This document shows, in pieces, positions 11,241-21,854 of a DNA stretch of 33,505 bases. The stretch covers positions 76,971 through 110,475 of the forward strand of contig QEOQ01000552.1 in the NCBI GenBank assembly GCA_010279815.1, in the 5' to 3' direction. The stretch's first letter is position 1; each line of letters starts with the position of its first letter. Origin of the DNA: Brachionus plicatilis. Lineage: Eukaryota > Rotifera > Eurotatoria > Ploima > Brachionidae. The position numbers were made by a program, and so were the translations under genes. A model generated the notes under the pieces. The model saw nothing but the letters and a program-made list of their open reading frames with translations, did not search any database and was not told the origin of the DNA.

Positions 11241-11712
11241 ATTTAAACGATCATTCCTAATAAACGATTTGGTTTCGACGTTGCGTTTTTTACTTGAGTG
11301 TCCCATTTCAAATCATCTTGAATGTAAATTCCTAAGTCCTTTTCACAATCCGACTTATTTAGTGTCTGAGAATAAATTGAGTAATTAAACTTTTTATTGC
11401 TGTGGCCTATATGAAGAACTTTACACTTTTCAACATTAAGCTGAGTAGACCAATCTTCAGACCATTTGCAAACTTTATCAATGTCGTTTTGAAGCTCAAG
11501 GACTGAATCAAAATTTTTTATAACTGATAAAATCTTTGTATCATCAGCATATGCTTCACAACTATTTGAAATGATCTCTAACATATCGTTAATGTAGATC
11601 ACAAAAAGAAGAGGACCTAAAACCGAGCCCTGTAGAACTCCACTTTCAACACCAATCCAGCTAGAACTCGCATCACCAAGAACGACTCTTTGTGAGTCGT
11701 TCTTTGTGAGTA
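11241..11712 (-). pseudogene. LINE reverse-transcriptase fragment with YADD box
   Basis: Read from about 11710 down, an open frame shows reverse-transcriptase motif B (SGVLQGSVLGPLLF), then YINDML, the catalytic motif C (AYADDTK), and the following thumb region (KCKVLHIGHS, then KDLGIYIQDDLKW). It breaks off after KPNRLLGM at 11243. The upstream part of the polymerase and any endonuclease are missing. It supplies the part deleted from the fragment at 9940-10700, but whether the two came from one insertion is not certain, because the junctions do not join cleanly. Confidence 0.87.
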
Positions 11713-11777
11713 TTATTGATGTTGTTAAATATTCTAGTTTTAATCAACAAAACTAGAATATTCAACAACATCAATAA
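11713..11777. repeat. 29-bp-arm hairpin at the LINE boundary
   Basis: The left arm 11713-11741 is the reverse complement of 11749-11777 with one mismatch, around a 7-base loop. It lies exactly where recognisable LINE sequence ends. Immediately before it, GAACGACT and AGTCGTTC form another small inverted repeat. Confidence 0.8.
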
Positions 11778-12004
11778 CACTAGCAGTTCAATGGAAGTCA
11801 ATTTGATGTCAAGAATCGTTCAAATTGCATATAATTTTGTGAATTTTTTTGTTAATCATACTTTAATTTTTCTAGGGCAACCAATTAAATCACCATTTTT
11901 TTTTTTACTTTTGTTTGACTTGACATTAATTTAACTTTTAGTTTAGAAAAAAATCTCTAGTTGAATTTTGTTTTTACAATCTATTTCTTAATTTAATTTT
12001 ATTA

Positions 12005-12460
12005 TTTTGAAACCACTCATGAAATACTTAGAGAACTGGTTTTGTGTGACAAAAAGGTAAAAAATGATAAAAAGAGCTTGTTACATGAGTTATTTCAGAT
12101 AGTGGATATTGAGAACGAAGATCTCGGGTCCATGGCTGAGAAAGGCAGTGAGATACTCACTAGTATGCGAATGAAAGTTAAGTTAGATCGAAAAAAAGTG
12201 GAAGTAATGAAAGTGAGTAATGCGTTATCGCTTGTTGGCTGTGAAAGAAGAAACTCTTTAAATAAATTTTTAGAAATTAAGATATTAAAAAAATAATTAT
12301 AAATTTTATAAAAAAAGAGTAAAATCTAGTAATAATTAATTTAATTTTTACTTTTTATTTTTTTTATTTTTATTTTTGTAATACGCTAAAAAGGGATGAA
12401 TGTCTATGATGATTATCCAAACCCCTAATCGCCTTAGTTGCGGCTTTTTTTATATAAATA
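12005..12460 (+). pseudogene. Probable plus-strand LINE remnant with 3' tail
   Basis: A short open frame (12042-12296, 84 residues from the first Met, open slightly further upstream) is Lys/Glu-rich and has no domain I can name. The segment VKLDRKKVEVMKVSNAL faintly resembles RNA-binding or ORF1-like stretches of LINEs. It is followed near 12418-12460 by CCCTAATCGCCTTAGTTGC and a T-rich run ending in repeated ATAAATA, the kind of 3' end seen in some LINEs. It differs from the 3' end of the minus-strand element. The frame could instead be chance coding. Confidence 0.35.
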
Positions 12461-14688
12461 AATAAATTGTTTTGAATTTATTATTTTATTTTTTATAATA
12501 AATTTGCCAAAATATTTACATTCATACTTTTTTTATTAATTATTTAGACATGTTAATAGGTCAAATATTATTTATTTTTAATCTCTATATAACGGGTATT
12601 TATTTATTAGTTTATTTTAAGTAAAAAATTAAACGTTTTTATTCATTTTGATGCAGTCTGCTTAAACGCGTCTAAATGAAAGATCCTTTAACACTGAAAT
12701 TTAATTAATAAACGCGATTTTATGATTTGATTTACCCAATTCTACACTCGGTTTTACGCGTAATATTTTGCGTAATTTTAATCTCGGGAACGTCCAAAAA
12801 ATAAAGAATTTTAATGATGGTAGCGATGAAATGTTGCTTTAAATTCACTAAAAAATATCATATTTATTTTTATAATTATCAATTATTAAATAGCTTCTTT
12901 AAGTTTTTAAAAAGCAAAGTAAATTTTATTTAAACTGATTTAAAAATTAAAATAAATTAACAAATATTTGTCCTTAACTTATTGGGACCGTAAAAATAAA
13001 AAAAATTTATTCGAAGAATGTTAAAATGAACGAATGTTTGAATTAAGTTTTCTAAATTTTTTTAAAGTGGTTTTAAATTTCATTTTTAATTTTTACAATA
13101 AGCTAGAGCCTTAAAAGTTGATTTTTCGATTTATAATTGCAAAATCATATTATTTAATTTATAAAATTTTCATTTTCTAGTTGATATTTTTATGCTCTTT
13201 TCAGAAATTTAATCAGCTTTTAGGTGTATCTTGAAAGTTATGAGGGTGTTTTATGTTTTTTTTTCATACGAAATTTAAAGGTAATGATAATTTTTTTTGA
13301 AGAAAATGTGTGTACAAAATTTTCAGATAATTAGGGTTAATGCTTCAAAAAAAATTTAAGTTTTAATAAAAATTTTGATGACTTACAACTGGTGTTGTTT
13401 TTTTCGCAATCATGATGGGTGTACGTTTTGAACATAACCCAATATTTCAGAAAATTTATTAAAATTTAAGATTTGAATTTTAATTAAAAAATAAAATTCC
13501 AAATTATTTAATAATCAAAATGAAAAGTGAATATTTTGCACTAAAATCAAAAAAATGATCAAATATGATCAAAAAAATGAGCAAAATAATATGTAAATGT
13601 AAAATTATTTACATTTTGCCTAATTTGTGGCATAGTATCATTTTTTTATAAGATAATTTTAGAGTAAAATTAAAAGAGACAGCTATTTTCAAAAATTATG
13701 AAACTCAATGAGAAAGTTTATATTTAGGTCTTTTTTAAAAATGAGAAATCAGCTTTTAAAAACTTCATTCCTAAATTTTTCAAAAAAGAATCCCTAGAAA
13801 ATATCCAAAATGTATAATATTAGATTATATCAATAAATAAAAATTGTTACATAGATCTTGGCTTATAATTCTATTTTATTTTAGAATTTCTGTTTTTATC
13901 AGATTTAAAATTAAATCACAAAAAAATTTCTATTAAATTTTGCAAAAATTGAAGGCATAAGCTTTAAATGTTGCAATTTTTTTATAAAAAACTAGATTAT
14001 AAAAATAAAAAAATTGTAATTTTTTTAAAATTTTGCATCACCAAAATAATAATTTTTAACCGTTTTTTCAAATTTAGCTCAAAGCACGTAGGATTAAATG
14101 GTTTACGTCAATTGACGAAATAAATATTGACAAAAATACTTTTATTTAAAGGAAAAAGAACCAAAAAAATTTATTTGCTCAGTCAAAATTAAGCTTTTAT
14201 TTTTCATACTTAAGGTATTTAAAAAAGGAAAATCTCGTATCTGCAAAACTAATTAAAAAAATAGTAAATTTGCATTAGTAGCAAAGGACTAATGTAAATT
14301 AACATAAACAAATTTTAACTCGTAATTTTAGATTTTTAATTTTATTATTTTTATTCTTATTTACTTTTATTCATTGTTTCCTGGCAAAAAATGGAAGTTA
14401 AGTAAAGTAATTTTTAATAATCAAGAAGCTCTTAGACTCAATTTTTTTCTAATTTAAATCATTCAATTAATATTTGTTGATAAATTGAATACAAAGAAAA
14501 TTAAAAAAAATGCTTTAAAAAACTAAAAAATTTTTGATGAGGCTTTGATTGAAAAGTTAAGCAAAATGCTTTATAATTTATTTTGATCAAATAAAAATTA
14601 AGAGATCTTATTACATTTATAAAAATAATTAAATTATAAAATATAAACCTGAGGTTGTATACTTTAACAATCTAAAAGAAAACTAAAA
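12461..14688. other. AT-rich non-coding region
   Basis: No coding sequence, RNA gene or clear repeat seen. The right end forms the 3' flank of the minus-strand ETO-family gene. Confidence 0.6.
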
Positions 14689-14694
14689 TTTATT
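14689..14694 (-). terminator. Polyadenylation signal of the ETO-family gene
   Basis: AATAAA on the minus strand, 27 bases after the TAA stop, in the right position for a very short 3' UTR. Confidence 0.5.
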
Positions 14695-14720
14695 GTACAA
14701 ATTTTGACAAATTCATTCTT

Positions 14721-17531
14721 TTATTCATCTTTTTTATTTTCATTCTGGGCTTTACAATTTTTTGTATCTTTTTCATCTTCGTTTGAATGCTTCGTTTGTT
14801 TCTCCATTAAAATATCATCTGACAACAAATCGTTTCCAATATCATTTTCTTTCTCATCCAATTTCTCAGTTTTAACATTTTCTAAATCGAATTGCTTATA
14901 ATGTTTGACTTCAAAATGCTTGTTTTTACAGAAGTGCGAACAAAATTTCGTTTGAGTGCATTTGGAACAGGTCTCAACGCCTCGGCGTCCACAGTTCCAA
15001 CATTTCTAGATAATTTAAGATATTAAAATTGTCCATCAATTATTTAGATTCTCACCTCTGAATTTTCTTCGTCCTGATTTGATTCCTTTAAATGACCATC
15101 ACATTTTTCATCCTTGCCTAAATGTTCAGAGGTTCGTTGATCAATTTTTGAACTAATTAGCTCATCTTTAATTTAGTCCAAAATGAATTTATAAATTCAA
15201 ATTTTAAAATTTATTAAAAATTATACTGGATTTTTTTTTGCTTTCGTTGGTATTCACTTGTCCATTAGTTGGTTCTGATACACGTTTTAGCTCATTTTCG
15301 TAGAATTCTTTTTGTTTTTTTAACTTTTGGGCTTTGGACTGAACGGTGTCAAGAATTTTCTGAGTCTTTTCGACCATTTCAAATATTGAATTAAGCATCT
15401 TATACAAAATAAAATAAAAAAAAATTTTTTTTTTTAAAATTATCAAATTTACAGAATCAATATTTTTAAAGTCAATGTTCACCGCATCCATATTCAAAGC
15501 TTCATTAAAATCTTGTTCAAATTCTTTCATATCTAAAGAAAAAAAATATTTCCTTTTATTACACAATAAACTGTAAACTTATTAAATTGAATAAAAAATA
15601 ATTACAATTATTGAAATTTTTGTCTTTTCCTCTTAAAAAATGGTCCTCGTGTTTCGATGAGTTTTTTCCATTCATTTGGTTGGGCATCAATAGGCCTACT
15701 TGATTAGTGATGTTGTTAGTCGGATTAATGTGCAATTGGCCCAGGTGAGAATTGGCCGGATTGAATGGTGAGCTCGCCGATCCATTAGAAGAATGATGAT
15801 ATTGGTTTTCTCGGTTCGGGTACATAGAGTTAGGCACCGGATAGAAATTTTTCGGAGAAGCTGGATTAGGAATGTGAGAATTCATAAAATTCGGTAAATG
15901 ATTTACAAATGGTTGCTTTGGAAGATTTGGGACTGGATAGTGAACACCGGGTGGTGGCTGAATGGGAAATTGAGGATTGTGTTGGTGAGGTGGGGATGGT
16001 CTTGGCCGAATCGGTGGCGGAGCTGGCAGCCCCTGATTTTGCACTGGTCCGGACAAATGAGAATTGGGTGACGAAATGTATAAAAGTGGTAGATTTTGGG
16101 CCATTTTTTTATTAGGTGGCGGAGCGATTGTTTCATTGTCAGGCGTTTTTCTTTTGTATTTATTATTTAAAGTGTCTGAGTAATGTGTTGGACTAGGATT
16201 ATTTTGAGGTGAACATTCTTTTGTAACAAAAAATAAAATTTTTAAAAAAATTTTTCAAAATCCAAAAAAGTTGATTAATTATACAATCTACTTGTTTGAA
16301 ACCAATTTTAAATTGGCAAAAAAATAAAAATTTAAAAATTCTTTCATATTTTTAAATAAAAATATAAACATTATTAATTATTAGAAATTAATTAAGCTTA
16401 AAATCAACTTTTTTGCATCTTTAAAAAAAAATATTCTTACCATTGAACAAATAATTTTCTACACTTTGATTTAAATAGTCTGATGCATTCAATTTAGATA
16501 GTCGAGTAAAATTTAGTAATTCGTATTGCAGCAGTGGCAAGTTGGCTCTGAGGAACGGTATTACGAAAGGTCTTAATGGAAAATTAGTCGCTTCCTGTAA
16601 TTTCGAGTGAAACTCTTCGATTGAAATTACAGAATTCTTAATAAAAAAAATTTATTTGAGAAAAAAAAATTAAATTATTTACCAAGTTTAACTTACCACC
16701 AAATTTAGAACTAAACCGCGAACTCTTTCCCCAGTTTCAGGTGAAATGTCTACGGCAAATTGTTGCAGAGTGGTCAAAAATCGTTTTAGCTTGCTTAGTT
16801 GTTTGGCACCAAAGCTTCCGGGTGGTGAGTGCAATTGCGGCATATTTGAGTGGAGTGGAGGAGGCATTTTCATTTGAAATGTCGGTTCGGTCGAGCTTTT
16901 GCTCAATAAATGAGAATATTGGTAGGGTGAATGGGTTCTATACAAGTTTTCTCTGTGTTTTTGGTCCGAGGTGCTTGCTTTTATCGTGCTTTTGTCTTTG
17001 GGTTTCGAGTCGACTTTTTCGTAAGGTGCTTGCGACTTTAGATTTAAATGTTGCTGAAAAATGTAATGACCTAGGTTAAAATAAAATAAAATGTCATTTA
17101 AAATCTTGATTGTTAATGTTAAATTAAGCTTTTAAAATTTAAATTAAACAAATAAATCTAAAACTTTAGCTTGATGATTGAATGTAGCATAGCAATTAAA
17201 AAAACACATTTAAATATAGCTTAAAAAATTATTTACACATATTTTTATCATTTAGAGTATCTAGAATTTTTTTCGATTGATGGCTATTATTTAGAAAATT
17301 ATGACCACTCGGCACTTTTGTATTATTGTCATCATTTGACTGTTTGGCACACGGCATGTCTATTTTTTTTTCATTTAAATTTTTGTGATGCAAATTACTA
17401 GATCCGCTAGAGTGGCAAATTCTTTCAGAAGAATTTTCACCTTTTTCTAAATGAGAAACCCTTAATGGCTTGTGACTCAAGGAATTCCCATTATAGAATT
17501 TACTTAATTCATTTAGACTATTGCCAAGCAT
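14721..17531 (-). CDS. ETO/MTG/Nervy-family transcriptional corepressor, 8 exons
   Basis: Exons in transcript order: 17531-17237, 17070-16697, 16636-16441, 16217-15606, 15532-15453, 15398-15227, 15165-15056, 15005-14721. All borders are GT/AG and phases agree, giving 707 residues. Proteins of this family bridge DNA-binding factors to NCoR/SMRT and histone deacetylases in the nucleus. The NHR1 (TAFH) domain is at about 186-285 and is strongly conserved ([46 protein letters not shown]). A KRKTPD motif follows, then a Pro/Asn/His-rich stretch (about 315-470). A reduced NHR2 tetramerisation helix (about 520-565) contains [11 protein letters not shown]. The MYND zinc finger is at about 615-650 (CWNCG, ETCSKC, KFCSHFC). 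A coiled NHR3 region is not recognisable, and the last MYND ligands differ. The N-terminus is Ser/Asn-rich. The start is the first Met, eight bases after an AG that could be a splice acceptor. The family call is firm; the first exon is less so. Confidence 0.92.
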
Positions 17532-20500
17532 TTGTTAAATCTAAATTTAGTTTATCAAATTAGAATAGAAGACAAAACACTTTTTGGTATTTAACATTTG
17601 GTAAATTACAAATTTTTAAAAACCAAAAATTTTTCTATTTCTTTTGTCTAGTGAAATAAGAATTTAAGTATGATTTTATTTTTTAATAAAATATAAATTT
17701 AAGAAAAAAATTAGACCATAATTTAAAAGCCATTATAATATCAGATTCGCAAAAAATAGTTCCTTTTAAATTCGAATAAAATTTTATACTGAAAATAATT
17801 TTTAAAATTTTTTTTAAATTCTAATCTCAATATAATTAGATGGCTAGATCCTTTAGTTAAGTGTTGAGATAGAGCTATACTATTTAGATTTGAAAAAATC
17901 TGATCTTAAGTAAAATTATCTCAAAAGTTTTATGATTTATAAGAGCAGATTTTTTCGGCTTTGATAAGAACCATTTGTCTTTGTGATACACGAGTTGCTT
18001 AAAGTTAATTTAAATATTTTTTTTTAAAAAATTTTAAATGATCGGTTATCTTAATGCAACATAATTAAATAAATAGCATATTCTATTAAATTAATTTGAA
18101 AAAAAATATTCAAAATCTGTCTTGAAGCATATTGATTGAATTGAAAGAGTGTTACCAAATTAAATTTGAAAATTTTTTTATTTAAATAATTCGGCATTTA
18201 AAAATAGACTCAAACATATGACGAATTCAAAAGATTTTTAGGCACAAGTGTGTGCCAGTCTTCTCAGCTTTGCCGATACTACACCAAAAAAACAAATATC
18301 AATGTGTATGAGAAAATAAAAATATTTTTTCAATCTTAAGTTGAATTCGGTATTTTGGCAAAACGTAATTTAATTGATACAGTTGAGACACTAATGCAAA
18401 ATATCTAAAATTAATTCCATGTGTTTATATTTTTTTAATTTAGTCGAGCAGATAAGCATTTAAAATATGCCATTTTGGACTGAACGCAAAAATAGTTGTG
18501 CTTTTGCTTAATTATACTACCTACCAAAAATATGTTTAAAATGCACGCGCAAGCATTATTTGACCAGATTTTTTATATAACAAATTTCTCAAAAAAATAA
18601 TTCTAATATTCTAATCGCTGATGCTAAATGGTCTTATCTTTAAAATTTTGCCAGTCTAATTAGCCGTGATGTGAACCATATTTAACTTATTTTTTAAGTC
18701 ATGCAGATCATGTAATTAATTTAATTAAAAAAAATCATCATTAAAAAAACTAAATTGAAACATTTTGAAAGAATGAAACATTATGAAAAAATTCACTTTT
18801 CATAAGGTTTTTTCTAAGCTTATTTTTTGAAAAAAAACAAGTTTCTCTAAAAATGCCACTTAATAAAAAATCTCGATAGCTGCTTGGAAAAACATTTTGA
18901 AAATCTTTCTTTTCTGAATATGAATAAAAATCTAAATAATTAAACATTAAAACGAAACAGGTATACTTTTAAATAAATATTTAGATGAAAATTTAAATTT
19001 TTAATAGAATTAATTCAATTTTAATTCGATATAGAATATTTATTTGGCTTTATTTAATCGCTTTTTGGTCTAAAGTTCCGCACTTAACTAAAAAAAAACA
19101 TATAAATATTAATAAGTATAAACAAATATAGAATTGAAATTTGATATCATGACAATGTTGTCAAATAGAAACGAAAAATGTTTTTTTAAATCTTTTATTT
19201 ATTTAATTATCTTTGTTGGTAGGTTGTTTTTCTTTACGTGGTGACATGAAACCAAGCGTAGTCTACCTTTTGATTTAATTTTAAAATATCATTTTCATTT
19301 TAAATGAGCTTTTCCCAAGATTCTAAACACCACTATTTGATGATTTTTATCTAAATTTCTAAACTTTAAGGGATTAAAGTCTATTGATAAATTTGACAAT
19401 TTTTTAGATCAATATGCCGAAAATACAAAAAAAAACGATAAAATCTATGAATTTATCGCATTTCATTTTTGAAAATGAATACTTTTTATTAAGAAATAAA
19501 AATTCATTTTAAACGGGTTTATGTTCGGAATCTCCAAAAATATGTAATTGATTTACTTGCTAAAAATAATATCCCCGAGCTCTCACTTGTAAGTTGTCAA
19601 AAAAATGAGAAAATCCCTTGTAAAAACATTTGGCATGTGCAGGTTATTTTGTATTGTAGTTTTGTTTGATTTTTTGACACTTAGAAATTCTTTTAATTTA
19701 ATTATCAAAGAAAACAAATAACAGTGTTATTAATTCGACATTTTTTTGGCTTTAGGATTATTTTAATTTGCTCAAGTAGATTGTTTGTTAATAATTTAAA
19801 TTTCAAAAATTAACTAAAATAAATTTTTAAAATCTAAATCACGAATTTGAATAAAGAACATTTTTTGAATATTTTAAGTTTTCAGCCTTGGAACTTTTTT
19901 CATCAGCGTGTTTTTTTATAAATTAAAATTTTGATCAATAGCGAATATTTGTTTTTATTTTTATTTTTATTTTTGAGAAACACTAAATATTTTTAAATCA
20001 AACAAAATGACTCTCTTTTCATTTAAAATTAAAATAATCTTTCAAAATTATTTGTTATCAATACCGATTTTAATTTTTTGATAATATTTAAAGCACAGTT
20101 TTTTATATGCAAATGAATAGAAGATGAAGTGTGAATAGATCGAATTTACTTGATGTATGAATTAAAAATTTATTTATCAATTTAAAAAAAATCTATTTAA
20201 TTTTTATTTTCCAAAATCTTTTTAAATTAAAAATAAAAGACATACTGTAAATACATTTAAAATTCCCAGGGGTAATTGTGAAGTAGATTGATATAAGACC
20301 TGACCTAAACCACTAAGCTTTTGTAAAAAAATATCTATTACCTTATAATAATCAATTTCTACTATACCTCCAGTATGTTTTCTTTAATTTATATTATCTA
20401 TTGGGATTGAATTATTAAAAATTTATTTATTATTTATTAAAAATATAATACTCGTACAGGTGACTTAAAAAATTTTATTACATATTGTTAATTATAATCG

Positions 20501-21854
20501 AGACTTTGAGAAAATAAAAAAAGAAGATATAAATTGAAATAATTTTTCTGGGGATTCAATTTTTTAGAATTTATAAAAACTAACATACGCTTATGCTCAT
20601 AAGCTTTTAAATGTGTCTAAAACTACTTTTACTTTTAGAATGAATTTTTTTTTAACAATTTAATGCAATAATTTGAGGTGATTAATTTCCAAAATAATTC
20701 AAATTCGTTTGACCTAGCAGGAATTAAGTTTTATTTAATTGATCATTTTAATATGCATGGAACTTAAAATTTAATTATTAATAATGATAATATGTAACTA
20801 TAACATTTCATTTTAAACCAAGAGTTTATGGATTATGTCGAAGATGATGAAGCTCAAGATGTAAATCAATTGCATTTAGATGAAGAAATCTCTGCTGGTA
20901 AATTTAAAGAATAAAACGGATGAATTAGAATGTTATTGACACTAATTAGTATTTTAATTTTTTTGTTAATGTTTCATTTTTTAAAATTTTTCTATAATTT
21001 CAGAAATTAAATATTTTAAGCCTGGTCTAAAATTACTTTATTCTATTTTATAAGAGGTCTAGATATAATAAATGATTTTGTTATTACCTCGGATCAGATG
21101 GAAAATTTTGATTTTCTAAAAATAAAATTTAAAAAATATTTTTTTACTTATTACCCTACTTATTTTTCAAAAGAACCTTAAAAGGCTGAATGCAAAGATA
21201 GATTATTTTAGCTGCATTTTTAACAAAAAATTTGAAAAAAAAATAGTTACTTGAATAGGTTTTGTAGTAAAAAAACAAACTGGTTTGAGTTAACCTTCTA
21301 AATCTTGAAATTTTTTTGATTTATTCTAACAAATTCAGAGTTACGTTTTTAAGTAAAAATCGAAAATGCTTTAAAATGTTCTAAATTATGCATACTAATT
21401 AAGTTATCAATTATACATAATACAATGTGCATTTTAGAGTCTAACTTAAGATATGACAATGTTTATTTTTCCTAAAAATGTAACTTTTAATTATTTGTCA
21501 TAAGCTAGAAAAATTTATTTAATTATTTTAAATTTATTCAATCATTTTAATCTTTAAAATAAAACTTAATCCAAAAAGAATTATTTTTGAATAAATTTTA
21601 TTAAAACAAATCAAATGAAACTCGATTAAACAAAACCAGTAAATCTAAATTCTAACCTAGAGAGAAAATTGAATATAAAGCCAAAAAATACTCTTTCGAA
21701 TGACATTTGATTATAAATGATCCGAATATATTGATAAACCAAAAATATACAAATAAAATAGATTGAATTTTAAGCATGATTCAGATAATCCTCTGGGTAA
21801 AAAACACTTTATTTCATTTATTATTTATCTTTCAGAATATACTACAATTTTGGA
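17532..21854. other. Long AT-rich intergenic region
   Basis: About 4.3 kb with no convincing gene. The left end must hold the promoter of the minus-strand ETO-family gene, but no element stands out. The only coding-like patch is the acidic mini-frame at 20828-20897, annotated separately. The rest is AT-rich with homopolymer runs. Confidence 0.55.
20828..20897 (+). other. Possible acidic coding exon
   Basis: ATG at 20828 opens a short acidic peptide (MDYVEDDEAQDVNQLHLDEE and on to ISA). A good GTAAAT donor follows at 20898, before the in-frame stop at 20912. Less biased base composition than the flanks makes it coding-like, and it lies about 1 kb upstream of the collagen. Spliced to the AG at 21834-21835, however, it would enter a stop, so it does not fit as the collagen's first coding exon in the simple model. 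It could be an alternative first exon, or chance. Confidence 0.3.

Noticed and set aside
16741..17079. 112-codon plus-strand open frame
   Set aside because: It lies opposite the strongly conserved NHR1-coding exon of the ETO-family gene and has no domain of its own.
18750..18947. 65-codon minus-strand open frame
   Set aside because: Phe/Lys/Ser-rich composition typical of AT-rich noise; no motif, splice context or neighbour supports it.
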